DNA from: Megaustenia siamemsis
Lineage: Eukaryota > Mollusca > Gastropoda > Stylommatophora > Ariophantidae
Assembly (NCBI GenBank): GCA_032433765.1
Contig: JAVIAB010000124.1
Location: forward strand, 93,366,845-93,430,844
Direction: 5' to 3'
DNA length: 64,000 nucleotides
Shown here: piece by piece, positions 12,191 through 23,489 of the stretch
How the letters are laid out: each line of letters begins with the position of its first letter
Position numbering within the stretch: the first letter of the stretch is position 1
Translations under genes and position numbers: made by a program
Notes under the pieces: model-generated
Seen by the model: the letters and a program-made list of their open reading frames with translations, nothing else
Databases searched by the model: none
Told to the model about the DNA's origin: nothing

Positions 12191-12945
12191 GTCCGTTCAG
12201 AAATTCATAACCACACTTGAATTAGCTTTACGTGATAACCGTTTGTTATTTTGCTTTCAACTTTTGCATGTAATCTTATAATATTGATGCCGTTATAGAA
12301 ATATTTTTTGCTCTGAGAAATTTGATCTAGTTTAAAAGTTTTCTTCTTTAGGCTATATTAAATTCACCCTGTTCGAATTTGACACCATTTTAGGATATAT
12401 ACATTAATTTGGTGCGGTCGTTCACGTAAAATAGTTTGGCTATTGCAGAAACACTAAGTTCAGGAAAATCCCGTGCACAAAACTGAATTGTTATTGAACG
12501 ACATGACGCACCACGGCCTGGGCATTAATTACCGAAGGGAAGGTTTATTTTTTTTAATTTTGTGAAGACTCAGTAGACAATTTGTTGACTTTAAATACCA
12601 ACATTTATATCTAAATTACAATGAGTTTGAAATGCAAATTTATAACTATGCAAAAGGTTACTGTTTTACTATATCAGCACTTCCTTAGGGAATTCAAGAT
12701 GGGACAAAGTGCCTACTGCATCAAATACAAAAGAGCAAATTAGGACATGGCTTGCGAATGAAAATGTCAAATTTGACGACACATATTTAAAACCCGAATT
12801 GTTACAACTTGTGAAGAATACGAATAAGAAAAAGGTGTACCATGTTGACAAAATCATTGAGAAATACGGCCACACTAATTGTAACCAATTGAATTCATGT
12901 TTGCAAATACACATAACGAACAACACCCACAATTAAGCACTATGT
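12191..12945 (+). mobile_element. Internally deleted relative of the 12959-15349 transposon
   Basis: It starts with gtccgttcag, the same terminal sequence as the element next door, followed by a similar 5' non-coding region (for example the blocks near 12285 and 13065). It then jumps to a piece of transposase. The peptide at 12709-12900 (DTYLKPELLQLVK, IIEKYGH) matches residues around 155-208 of the second transposase segment of the neighbour. The N-terminal and catalytic DET regions are missing. The right end could not be placed exactly. Confidence 0.65.
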
Positions 12946-13460
12946 AGATACGCTTCTATAGTCCGTTCAGATTCGTTTGCCTAGACATTAATTTATTTTT
13001 TTCAAAAACTTATTGTTCATTTGCATTGATCTTTTGAAGTTAGGTTTAGAATACTAATGTCGCTATAAAAATATTTTTTTATCAAAGAAATGTGATCCAG
13101 TTTCAAAGATGCCTTATTTAACCTATATTTAAAAAAAGTTAATCGATATTATAAACACCGGCGGGATTATGTAGATGCTTACATCTCACAGCTGATTCTT
13201 TAACATATAGGCATGACCTTCACGGCTGAATGCGCACCGTCCTAAAATAGTTATGTTTCCACTATAAATTTTTATAAAGAAATGTTACATATGAAATTTC
13301 CCGTTTAGCACAAAATGACATTTTAGCCGAAACCGGAAATTATGTGACGTCAAAATCACGGCCGTAGACTCGAGTTCGAGTCATAATTCAGAGGCAAATC
13401 TCAATATTTACAGAAAGGAGGCGGCACTATCCATATTATCTTCTGCAAGTCTATGTGAGA

Positions 13461-14751
13461 ATGAATATAAAGGCAAAATATTTTACTGAGCATAACATTG
13501 CTATAAAGATTTATCAATACTTCTGCAGAGAGCGTAAAAAGGGACATCTTTATTGTTCTTTATCAAACCCTGAGAAGAGAACAATGCATATTTTAGGTTT
13601 GTGTAAACGTTCATTTGATCGAATAGTTAAAGGAAGCGGATATTTATTGCCAACAAATGCAAGAAAGCAAGGAAGGAAAGAAACGTTAGACAGTTTTGAT
13701 AAGGACCTAGTAAAAAGAGAAATCTGTCGAATGTTTGATATAAACGAAGAAGTGACACTTAGAAAGTTGAAGCTTTGGCTGAAAACTAACAACGACATTG
13801 AAATATCAAAAACTTCATTATGGAAAATATTAAGAAGTGCAGGCTTCACCTTTAGAAAGTATGCTGGTGGAAAAAAACATTATTTGTGAGAAGCCACATC
13901 TAGTAGCTCTTAGAAGCAAGTATTTACGTGAAGTGAAGGAAATGCGCGAAAATGATTATGATATTGTTTATTTAGATGAAACTTGGATCAACGCTCATCA
14001 TACAAATGAAAAGGAATGGCAGTTAGCAGATGGAAGTATTAAAAGATCAGTACCAAGCAGTAAAGGGCAACGTTTGATAGTTGCACATGCAGGTAGCAGA
14101 CATAATGGGTTGTTGCAGAATGCTCATCTCGTTTTCATTTCAAAATCCATAGACAATAGAGACTACCACTCCGAAATGAATGGGCACATATTTAAAGACT
14201 GGATCGAGAAAAGCATCCTTCCAATATTAGATCGACCTTCTTGTCTGATAATGGACAATGCTTCATACCATAACGTAGTTAACGTAGAAGATAGAATCCC
14301 AACATCATCAAGTACAAAAGATGCAATCAAAACGTGGCTCATAAAAGAAAACATACAAGTTAACGACAGCTACTTGAAACCCGAATTGCTTAGCCTTGTA
14401 AAACAGACACAACGTACAAAGATATTTAAAATAGACAAGTTAATTCAAGAACATGGCCATAGATGTTTGAGACTACCTCCATATCATGCACACTTAAATC
14501 CTATAGAACTAGTTTGGGCAAAAGTTAAAGGACACGTAGCATATACAAATAAAACTTTCAAATTATGCGATGTTGAGACACTTACAAATCAGGCTCTATC
14601 AAATATAAATAAAGACTACTGGGTAAAATGTGAGGATCATGTGTTACGACAAGAAGAGGAATATTGGAAAAAGGATGGTTTGTTGTTTGTTCAGCCGAAA
14701 GCAGTAATCGACCTATTTGACTCGTCTGATTCTGAAAGATCATTACTCTGA
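13461..14751 (+). pseudogene. DDE transposase with enlarged D-E insert, one frameshift
   Basis: The enzyme would cut and join its element's ends. The first segment (13461-13889) has an HTH-like N-terminus. The second (to 14751) has the catalytic blocks YLDETW, IMDNASYHN and LPPYHAHLNPIELVW, giving D, D and E. Between the second D and the E lie 83 residues, far more than the 34-39 usual in Tc1/mariner. The insert contains SYLKPELLSLVK and HGH just before LPPYH. The two segments overlap in different frames; the A7 run near 13870-13876 is the likely frameshift site. The first in-frame ATG is at 13461 (an upstream GTG is less likely in an animal). Apart from the shift the frame is open to the stop at 14749-14751. 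Confidence 0.87.
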
Positions 14752-14876
14752 TTAAGTCTACAGATAAATAGTTTGATTTGCAAAATTTCCTAGTTGATTT
14801 GTTAAACAGTTTATTGTTCAAGACCACCCAAGCAATCAAAAATATGTTATAAGCAAACCAACAACCATTACTTTGA

Positions 14877-15070
14877 ATGGAAGCCTGCTTGAGTCAGTAC
14901 AGAAGTTCAGCTATCTTGGATCCACTATTACAGCCACACTTTCCTTAGATGAGGAACTAAATGTACGTATTTGAAAGGCAGCGACAACATTTGGGAAACT
15001 CACACCAAGAGCATGGAACTATATCAAATTGACTCTACGAACAAAAGTTCTATATATAATTTAAAATTTG
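14877..15070 (+). pseudogene. Reverse transcriptase fragment of another retrotransposon
   Basis: The plus strand reads FSYLGSTITATLSLDEELNVRI, a stop, then KAATTFGKL...TLRTKVLY. This is the region just after the RT palm in many RTE/L2-like elements. It is short and truncated at both ends and lies inside the DNA transposon, downstream of the transposase gene. Confidence 0.65.
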
Positions 15071-15597
15071 TATACTTGCCACCAAGTAAAATTTTATGGA
15101 CACGCCTATGGGTCATCGTTGCACTAGATTACTGTAAAACATTTTGATTAGGTTCAAAATAATAGTTACATGGGCAAAGATCAAAGGAATTCGCCGCTTT
15201 AAGAAAACCGTTATAGCTAGACATCGAGTAACACATATGTTCTCGTGACATGGACGTTTTAACACCGTATGCCAAAAATCATGTGAAATCATCAAGAACT
15301 TTTTGAATTATAAATCATAACATCTCGGCAAACGATTCTGAACGGACTATAGTAATTCTACTTCATATCACGTGAAACTTCTCCATTATTCGTGGCAATA
15401 ATTATAATTTTAACGGTTATGTTCATAAGAACAAGCTATTTCTATTGGTTGCCAGAAGCACTACATTTGCTTCTTATTAACGTCTTAATGCATCATAGAC
15501 AAAAATACTTATTGTAATATTTTCTCGATGTACCACATATCGTTGTAATAAACGATAAGCATAATATATTCTCAAACTTCAATATTTAGGTCATTAT

Positions 15598-15970
15598 CAA
15601 GTACCGGGCCTAGTGGCGTAGGTTATCATGTCTCTCCACAACTTTCGATCTCGGCAGCTATTTATCATTTCTGTTGTTGACCTTCTGCCAAGCCATTCTC
15701 TTAAGCTGTCTGTTATTTTTTCCTCTTTGCTTCCCTCTGTCTCTTCGTCTCGCAATTTTTCATGTTGTTACAATATATTCAGGTTGCTCTCTTCTCATTA
15801 CATTGCCAAAAAATGATGATTTTCTCTTCCTAACATTGGAAATTAGCTCTCTTTTTGCTTTGACCTCTCTCAGAACCTCTTCATTACTCTTCTTAGCTGT
15901 CCATGGTATTCTCAACATTCTTCTGTAAAACCACATTTCTACAAACTCCAGTGATTTTCTTGTCTGTTGT
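15598..15970 (-). mobile_element. 5'-truncated RTE-like fragment, minus strand
   Basis: This is the reverse complement of the 3' part of the element at 9492-9980. It covers the GRRSTTEM...LWRDMI end, the RREQ/RRMLRVPWTAK-type blocks and the 3' terminal tag gtaccgggcc. It contains stops and frameshifts. It is truncated at 15970 next to a short (GATA)n run. Confidence 0.75.
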
Positions 15971-16440
15971 AGTAGATAGATAGATATTGAATATAGAACA
16001 ACAATTAATTACTTCCTACACCAACAAACTGATGTTGACTGGATCCTTAAATCCCTGCTTGATGAAACAAATGATGTTGATACTGTTGGTTGTAATCCCG
16101 AATAAATCAATCGCCTGAATCACAAAAGGGTAAAGTATCCACTGAATTAATAAGATTTCGTCGTCATCTTAAGCGCAATAAAGCGTACGTTTGGTTTCTA
16201 CACTTGGCTGATTACTGTGCATAGAATAAGAACTGGTTTCACGTTCTGTAGAGTTGATCATGATCGGTAACTTATAAAAGGTTGCTACAGTTTCCAATGA
16301 AAACAAGTTTCACAAATCAACAAGGGAGTAGACATGCCGCGCACTTGCATTTTACCAGTTCAATATTCAGTAGCTGAAAGTTCCACCCAAGCACATATTA
16401 TATATATTACTCATTAGTGTTGAACACATAGACTAAAACC
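15971..16440. other. Anonymous DNA
   Basis: No feature was recognised apart from the short agatagatagata run at its start. Confidence 0.45.
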
Positions 16441-16925
16441 TATTTGGAAAGACAAGAACATCAATCTTGGCTCTAAAATCAGACTGATGATCACTCTTGA
16501 TATATCAGTTTTTCTATATGCTTGCGAAGCAGAGATAATTAGAACAGAACAACACGAAAGTATAAGCCATGGCGATAGGTTTTTATCGTCAGATTTGAAG
16601 ATATCTCTTATTTGGGTAGTATCAGAAATGAACAGTTTCTCAAGAAAGATAAAACAAGTAATAGACGTAGATGAATATCTTTAGACTATTGTAAAGAAGA
16701 GCGTTCTTCTCAAGAAAAGAATGCCAGCTAAACAACAAATGATAAATAGCATCTTCATACCAACTTTGTGCTATGAAACTCAAACATGGACCCTTTCTAA
16801 ATCAAATTTAAGAAAGATCAATACATGTGAGATGTGATGCTTGAGAAAAGTAACAAACAACACAAGAAGAGATAGAATACCAAACTAAACCATAAGAAAA
16901 ATAGTAGGAACAAAACCCTGCTAAG
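16441..16925 (+). pseudogene. Two small reverse transcriptase relics
   Basis: At about 16460-16560 a peptide reads like the post-RT region of RTE/L2-like elements (LGSKIRLMIT...ISVFLYACE). At about 16700-16925 a second reads IPTLCYETQTWTLSKS...CEM, a stop, then CLRKV. Stops and shifts interrupt both. They appear to come from different elements than the relic that follows. Confidence 0.5.
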
Positions 16926-17835
16926 AACCCTGCCTACAAAACAGCATTTGACAAAGTAAAACATGAGGAAATAATCAATATGCCGGAGAAATTAAACATT
17001 GATAGCAAGGATCTACGAATCATAAAAAAACATGTACTGCCAACAAACCGCAGCTATACGAATTAACAACCAAACAGGGCAATTCCGATATATAACAAGG
17101 AGTAAGACAAGGCTATGATCTGTCGCCGGATTTATTTTCACTTTACAGCGAAAATATGAGATCAATAGTAGACAAAAAAGGAACTGAAGTCAACGGTCAC
17201 AACATATATAATTTGCGATATGCGGTAGACACAGTCTTAATAGGAGAGACAGAGAATAAACTACAAGAAAGATAGACATAATAGTAAAAGAAAGTAACAA
17301 GAAAGTTCTCAGTCTGAATAGTAGGAAAACAGAAGTAATGGTTATTTCGAAGAAACAATCATCACCATCATGCAGCATAAAAATAAACAGGACAAATCTT
17401 AAACAAGTACAACATTTCAAATACTAGGGCACAATAAAAGCATCAAATGGAAGATGCATCATAGAAATAAAAAAAAAAAAACAGAATATCTCATGTCAAA
17501 ATAGCATTTCAGAAAATGAAAAATATCTTATGCAATAATCTATGTCAATAAAAATGAGAAAGAGAGTTCATCGATGCTATCTATATAGAATCAATTCTAA
17601 CCTATGGAATTGAATCATGGACAGTAGACAAACAAATGAAAAGACGATTAGAGGCCACAGCGGTGGGATTTATCAGAAGAATGTTGAAAGTTCCATGGAC
17701 AGCTAAAGACCAATGAGGAAATTCTCAAAGGGGTTAACACTAAAATGGAGCCACTAAAAAACAACAGAAAGAAACAATCAACATTTTTCGGACACATCAT
17801 GAGAAGAGGAAAAGACATTTAAATTCTTTTTTTGG
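16926..17835 (+). pseudogene. Decayed RTE-like reverse transcriptase
   Basis: A recognisable but heavily mutated RT: YKTAFDKVKHEEII, SKDLRIIKK, QGVRQGYDLSPDLFSLYSE, NLRYAVDTVLIGETE (the YADD box mutated to YAVD) and KTEVMVISKKQ. The C-terminal GFIRRMLKVPWTAK and GHIMRRGK follow. Several frameshifts and stops are present. Same family as the fragments at 9492 and 22450. It ends against a TA microsatellite. Confidence 0.72.
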
Positions 17836-17836
17836 A

Positions 17837-17837
<1 letters not shown>

Positions 17838-17892
<55 letters not shown>

Positions 17893-18010
17893 GTGTGTGT
17901 GTGTGTGTGTATACACATATATATTTTAACCTGATAATTGATTTTTAGATCTTCATGAGATATGGCTTTTTAGATCTTCATTAGATATGATTTGTAGATC
18001 TTCATACACA
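17838..18010. repeat. (TA)n/(TG)n microsatellite and short tandem unit
   Basis: Alternating TA from about 17838 to 17895 is followed by a (GT)n run and atacacatatata. At about 17940-18010 a ~28-bp unit containing tttagatcttcat is repeated three times with variation. Confidence 0.8.
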
Positions 18011-18410
18011 TTAGCCCATGGTACACATGCTTGACGTGATTCACGTTAACAGACTAAATGAATATATCGCAGTGGGCACCCAGGAGTTCGTTGTCGCGAT
18101 GTGTCATTTTGCTAGGCACCTTAAAATTGTCATAAATAATATTGTACGCGCCTTCAGAGACTAGTTTTCACAGGAAGGGGACAACAAATTGGAGGAGAGC
18201 CCAATGGAGAGGAATAGTGGAACAGGGCACCACAAGTTGGCAGGAAAATACTTCCTCAGAGGAAAAGAACACAACACGTTCAATAAACGCAAGACATGAG
18301 CACTCACAGCAGGCGGATATTTCGGTAGTTTCTGAAACGGACTACAGTGCGGATTCATTCCATGTGTGAATGAATCGACTGCGGTGACGCCATCCGAACT
18401 GAAGACACAT
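18011..18410. other. Anonymous DNA
   Basis: No gene or repeat was recognised. An open stretch on the plus strand (18142-18369) shows no domain and is not called. Confidence 0.45.
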
Positions 18411-18760
18411 CATCGTCATCAACATGTGCCATACCGGTTGCCATAGGCAATCATGTCCTCCCACAATTTTCTATCTATAGTACATCACATCAGTTCTGTT
18501 GTTGACTGTTTTCCATGGAATGACACCAAGTTTTAAAAAGAAAGTATTTACTCTTTGTCGCCCGCGATTTCTATTTCCTTTCATGTTGCCAGGTGTAACC
18601 AAGTATTCCAACCTGCCTCTTCTCATGTGCCCGAAAAATGTTGATTGTTTCTTTCTGATGTTTTTTAGGAGCTCCCTTTTTGTGTTGGCCTCTTTGAGAA
18701 TTTCCTCGTTGGTCTGTTTAGCTGTGCAGGGAACTTTCAACATTCTTCTGAGAAATCACA
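18411..18760 (-). mobile_element. 5'-truncated RTE-like fragment, minus strand
   Basis: On the minus strand 18743-18471 reads MLKVPCTAKQTNEEILKEA, then KNIRKKQSTFFGHMRRG and NRGRQR. This is the C-terminal region of the RTE-like family, followed by a degenerate end. The plus-strand start atcatcgtcatcaac is the complement of the TGATGA-type 3' tail. Confidence 0.75.
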
Positions 18761-18764
18761 GTTT

Positions 18765-18823
18765 GCCACAAGCCTATGACAGAAGATACAAACCTATGAC
18801 AGAAGATACAAACCTATGATAAA
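18765..18823. repeat. Short tandem repeat, ~21 bp unit
   Basis: Two and a half copies of a unit containing cctatgacagaagatacaaa. Confidence 0.8.
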
Positions 18824-19062
18824 CTGACAGAGAATATTATTATTAATATATTATATATTAACTGATATCAACGGATATGTGTTTTTGTGACAATGATGGA
18901 ACTAATACTGACAACTTTGGCCTGAAGTGCTCTTTCTTCGTGCACACTTTCAATTCTCGACGACTCTTCACTGACAAAAGAACACTATTTAAAGATAAGA
19001 TTGCGGGTAACCAGTGAGCTACAACAAGAAGCACTACGCAAACTGTGCTTCATTTGCAATGT

Positions 19063-19063
<1 letters not shown>

Positions 19064-19128
<65 letters not shown>
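19064..19128. repeat. (AT)n microsatellite
   Basis: About 65 bases of uninterrupted AT dinucleotides. The open frames through it (alternating Y and I) are artefacts. Confidence 0.95.
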
Positions 19129-19131
<3 letters not shown>

Positions 19132-20885
19132 CAAACTGCGCCTTTTTGCTCAAATATTTTGCAAAATATTTCATCAGTTTTAATATCTTTACATCAATTT
19201 CATTACTGAACTTACAATAGCTTTACTCAATCTTTCTCCAGGCTACATAAAAAAAATGGAAAACCATTGCGATTGGCAATGCTTCTTTCATACTAACAAA
19301 ATACTAAAACACGCTATATACAGTCTAACTTTTAAATAGCTAGGAAACAATACATTCAGATAACTCTTATTCGAATGTATAACAAATATTGTTTTATACA
19401 CTCTTAGTTTGATTGTAAGATTGTAAAATTAATGTCTTTGTTCTAGGTAAAATTACTATGACAACAAATAGAGCTATAATTGTAGACGCTATATGAGATA
19501 ACTTTACGTAGCAGTTATAATACCCGTAAAATGAATACCCGTAAAATGAATACCCGTAAAATGAATATGACATTATTTTAACACTTATGTGGGTGGTTTA
19601 TGCAAGAGAAACAGGAATACATTATAAATATAACTGTACTGTAGTAATATGTATCTTATTATGAAATGTAATACAAAATTAAATCACGACAATTGTATAT
19701 ATTGTTACTACGCTCTTTCATGCACGTTGGTTGTAATTGTCAAGTACACGGTTTCTCCCATTAGACAATTTAAATAATCAAAACTGTAGTAGGATTTTAT
19801 AATGAAAATATCTTATTAATACGGCATGATAAATGTATAATACTTCATACAACTTTTCTAACGTTTATGCAGGAGTTTGTCTAACTGTTGACGAAATCAG
19901 ATGTTTCAGAAGACTTTGTAAAGAATGATACGTTACGCACGATCAGAACGTTATGATAACTATTATGTAACTGTTAACATGATAAAAATGTACAAAGTGC
20001 ATCTTACTTGGGCTTTGTTCAAAGAAAAAAATATCTTCACAATTATTATATGTTTCACATACTTTCATACTCTCACTCACTGTTACACTACAACTAATTG
20101 TTATGTATTTAAGTGAATTCAGGTAAGAAATTCGTAAAAATTCGTCACCAAAATATTTTCAGTAACAACACTATCAAGGTTTGATTTTAAAATATATATT
20201 TGGTTGCTGCGTATTTTGGCTGGACCGTTGGCTTTCATGGTAACGTTGTCACAAAACAGTTTAATGGATGTTCTAATGGCTATATCAAGGTTTGAAATAT
20301 GCAGAAAAGTGTATTTTTTAAAAACATACAATTTGACTACCTGTCCTAAATAGCAGCACTGACAAGCTTTAAGTTAAAACTGCTCATGTTTAGTATTTCC
20401 CAACACGATCTGCATTTTAGATTTCAATTTTTGAAACAAGAGTAGATAACTAATATTTTAGTGAAGCGGGGTAGAACGATCTAGGTGATCTGTCTGTGCC
20501 ATGACAGAATTAGCGAGGGAACAAGACATCATTTCACGGATCAGGGGAAAAAACGTGTATTACAGATATAGTATAGATTCATCTACAATAAGATTATAGT
20601 CAGTCAGGTAATTGTACCTGCTACTGTATGCAGTAAACAGTACAACCTGCGGCTGCCCTACTGCCTTGCAGGTAAGCTCGGGAAAGCAAAAAGGCTAAGG
20701 GAGGATACCACGAAATAAAACAACCCCACTCCCGTGTGGGTGGGGTGAGACATTTTTAGTCAAAGGCAATCGGAGCCAACCGTAAACAAACCGACGGAAA
20801 GAACAGAAAACTACCGTCGTAATTATTTTTTGTACATTCATGAATCGCCACATCACCTCAGTGCAAAAGAAAAACAAGTGGAATA
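19129..20885. other. Anonymous DNA with one small tandem repeat
   Basis: AT-rich with no recognised gene. At about 19522-19566 a 15-bp unit (aatacccgtaaaatg) is repeated three times. From about 20640 to 20800 a GC-richer patch lies just before an RTE fragment. It could be more retrotransposon sequence but was not identified. Confidence 0.5.
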
Positions 20886-21495
20886 ATATTAAAACAGATA
20901 TATGAATTTAAATATTTGGGAACTTAGTTAACCTCAGACGGAAGATGCACAAAAGAGGTGAGATGCAGAATGGCTCAGGCAAAAGCAGCTTTCTAAAAAA
21001 TGAGGAAGATACTATGCAATCCATTTTTGACAATAGAAACAAGAAAAAGAGTTCTTAAATGTTATGTTGAGCCAGTCTTGACATATGGATGCGAATCATG
21101 GATAATAGGACAACAGACAAGAAAATCACTGGAGTCTGTAGAAATGTGGTTTTACAGAAGAATGTTGAGAGTACCATGGACAGCTAAAAAGAGTAATGAA
21201 AATGTCATATGAGAGGTCAAAGCAGAAAGATAGCTAATTTCCAATATTAGGAAGAGACAATCATAATTTTTTGGCCATGTAATGAGAAGAGAACAACTGG
21301 AATATATTGTAACAACTGGAAAAATTAGGGACGAAGAGATAGAGGGAAGCAAAAAGAAAAAATAGCAGATAGTTTAAGAGAATGGCTTTACAGAAGGTCA
21401 ACAACAGAAATGATAAATAGCTCCAGAGAACGAAAATTGTGGAGAGACATGATCACCTACGCAAGTAGGCACGGTACTTGATGATGATGATAGAT
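20886..21495 (+). mobile_element. 5'-truncated RTE-like fragment, plus strand
   Basis: Same family as 9492-9980 but starting slightly further upstream: FKYLGT, TSDGRCTKEV, RMAQAKAAF, then MRKILCNPFLTIETRKRV, TYGCESW and FYRRMLRVPWTAK. It carries a stop after KAAF, a stop after ENVI and frameshifts later. It ends with the tail tgatgatgatgata. Confidence 0.8.
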
Positions 21496-21677
21496 TTACT
21501 GACTGGCGTACATTTAGTATTAATTGAGTCTGTCATTCAGAAGACCTAACATTGCTGTGTCTAGAATGGATAAACCCTAACTCATCCAGCAGACAGCGAA
21601 AAATAAAGAAAGTAATTTTAGCTCACCTAATTCACTTCCTGAACGAGAAAGCTAAAGAGCCGTGTAGACTCCGTCTT

Positions 21678-22162
21678 GTTTAATCCATCAATCAGTTTAG
21701 TGAATCTCCATTTTAAACAAAAAATGTTTAATCCATCAATCAGTTTAGTGAATCTCCATTTTAAACAAAAAATGTTTAATCCATCAATCAGTTTAGTGAA
21801 TCTCCATTTTAAACAAAAAATGTTTAATCCATCAATCAGTTTAGTGAATCTCCATTTTAAACAAAAAATGTTTAATCCATCAATCAGTTTAGTGAATCTC
21901 CATTTTAAACAAAAAATGTTTAATCCATCAATCAGTTTAGTGAATCTCCATTTTAAACAAAAAATGTTTAATCCATCAATCAGTTTAGTGAATCTCCATT
22001 TTAAACAAAAAATGTTTAATCCATCAATCAGTTTAGTGAATCTCCATTTTAAACAAAAAATGTTTAATCCATCAATCAGTTTAGTGAATCTCCATTTTAA
22101 ACAAAAAATATTTAATCCATCAATCAGTTTAGTGAATCTCCATTTTAAACAAAAAATGTCTT
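21678..22162. repeat. 48-bp minisatellite, 10 copies
   Basis: Ten almost identical head-to-tail copies of a 48-bp unit beginning tgtttaatccatcaatcag. Because 48 is divisible by three and the unit lacks stops in two frames, long open frames run through it on both strands. They are not evidence of a gene. Variation is a single base in the tenth unit (atgttt to atattt). Confidence 0.95.
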
Positions 22163-22449
22163 TGTATTGAAAGCAATGTCGATTACGGCAGACAGTCATT
22201 CGAGATAAAATATTTTTTAAAAAAAAACATCAGCAATAACAAAATAAACAAAGATGTGTAAAACACATGTGATGTGAAAACAAAGATGTGTAAAACATGT
22301 CTAACGTCAGTCTCGCTCTTCTTTTATCTCTTATATTTCATCTTTTATTTGCTGGATGAAGGTGGGGCTACACATTGTATTGGCTGTATATGGGGACATA
22401 GTTAAAAAATGGTCATAGACAGTGCGAAGGGCAGTAACTTTGCCGTTGT

Positions 22450-22906
22450 CGTTGTTTATATTATGACCTCCAATTGTTATTCTTGGCATGCCCCTTATGG
22501 ATCTTAAAATAATCTCACTATAAATATTAAACAAATCTGGTGACAGCACACAACCCTGTCTAACACCCTGTTTTATTTGTTGAAACATTCTCAATTGGTT
22601 TCCAGTACTTATGGCCGCTGTTTGTTGCCAGTACATGTACTTTATTATTCTTAGATCTTTGCTGTCTACGTTTATGCTTTCTAAAATTTTGATTATTTCT
22701 TGGTGCTTTACTTTGTCAAATGCCTTGGTGTAATTTATGAAACATAGGTGTAGATCTGTTTTCACCTCAATGGCTCTTTCTACTAAAGATCTTATAATAT
22801 ATATGGCATTGCTTGTTCCTTTATCTCTAACAAAACCACACTGTTCATCGCTAATTTCTGCTTTTTTGCAGAGACTAGTTACGTTGATATTACTTTGTTG
22901 AAACAT
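22450..22906 (-). pseudogene. RTE-like reverse transcriptase fragment, minus strand
   Basis: The minus strand reads ISDEQCGFVRDKGTSNAIY, CFINYTKAFDKVKHQEII, SKDLRIIKYMYWQQTAA and GVRQGCVLSPDLFNIYSE, ending at GGHNINN where the catalytic YADD box would be expected. The frame continues to 22331 in unrelated sequence. The left breakpoint of the 12.1-kb duplication (22683) falls inside this fragment, so only its upstream part is repeated at 34796-35019. Confidence 0.8.
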
Positions 22907-23074
22907 AACAGCGTTAAGTTACTTTGGAGAGACTAGTTACTTTGATATTACTTTGTAGAAACATAACAACGTGAAGTTACTTTGGAGAGACTAGTTACTT
23001 TGATATTACTTTGTTGAAACCTAACAACGTGAATTTACTTTACAGAGACTATTTACTTTGCGATTACTTTGTCC
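22868..23074. repeat. 58-bp tandem repeat, ~3.5 copies
   Basis: The unit contains agagactagttactttgata and attactttgttgaaac. Its first copy overlaps the upstream end of the RT fragment, so the repeat seems to have grown from that sequence. A second instance lies at 34981-35187 in the duplication. Confidence 0.85.
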
Positions 23075-23180
23075 CGGTGTTTCTCAAAGTGGGCGCTATC
23101 CCACCCCCACCCTTACTCCCGGGGCGCTAGAACGGTACAGGTTACCGATGAAATTAGGGAGGGAGGGTTAATAAACTTAG
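23075..23180. repeat. hAT-like transposon terminus
   Basis: cggtgtttctcaaagtgggc followed by a C-rich block and ggggcgctag resembles the end of many hAT-superfamily elements (cagtgtttctcaaa...). No matching inverted end was found nearby, so this is a solo terminus or a remnant. Copy 2 is at 35188-35294. Confidence 0.5.
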
Positions 23181-23332
23181 GGAGCGATGGATGCCTAGAG
23201 AAATTTGAGTCAAGAAGTCAACGGTTAAATATGTGAGATGCTAGAGTGATGAGCTGAGTTTAGGCGGAGGTTGGATCAACACATGAAATCATAGTTGAAT
23301 TGTGTGTGATGTTAGGTAAATCAGTGATACAG

Positions 23333-23485
23333 CAATCATCATCATCAAGTACTATGCCTACTGGCGATGCTGATCATGTCTCTCAACAATTCTCGATCTC
23401 GACAGTTATTTAGCATTTCTGTTGTTGACCTTCTGTCAAACCATTCTCTTAAATGTCTGATTTTTTTTCTATGTGCACTCTTTTC
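23333..23485 (-). mobile_element. RTE-like 3' end fragment, minus strand
   Basis: Reverse complement of the family's last about 140 bases: catcatcatcaagtac is the TGATGA tail plus terminal tag, followed by complements of the WRDMI and RRSTTEM region. It abuts a plus-strand member of the same family at about 23490, head to head. Copy 2 lies at 35448-35600. Confidence 0.75.
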
Positions 23486-23489
23486 CTCA

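Larger units (their letters stand above)
12957..15351 (+). mobile_element. Tc1/mariner-superfamily transposon, DD83E (Sailor-like)
   Basis: Terminal inverted repeats begin tagtccgttcaga; left 12959-12984, right 15324-15349, about 24 of 26 bases matching. Both are flanked by TA (12957-12958 and 15350-15351), the target duplication expected of IS630/Tc1/mariner elements. The 2391-bp element holds a transposase gene with one frameshift and, near its 3' end, a piece of reverse transcriptase (14877-15070) that probably inserted later. From memory, a group called Sailor has similarly wide D-E spacing (DD82E). That assignment is an inference. Confidence 0.85.

Noticed and set aside
18142..18369. A 75-aa gene on the plus strand
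   Set aside because: No domain, no splice context and typical of chance open frames between repeats.
19001..19220. Small proteins with YI runs
   Set aside because: They are translations of an AT microsatellite.
21627..22199. A real repeat-containing protein of 190 or 164 aa
   Set aside because: The frames exist on both strands only because the 48-bp unit is a multiple of three and lacks stops; no signal peptide or domain beyond the repeat.
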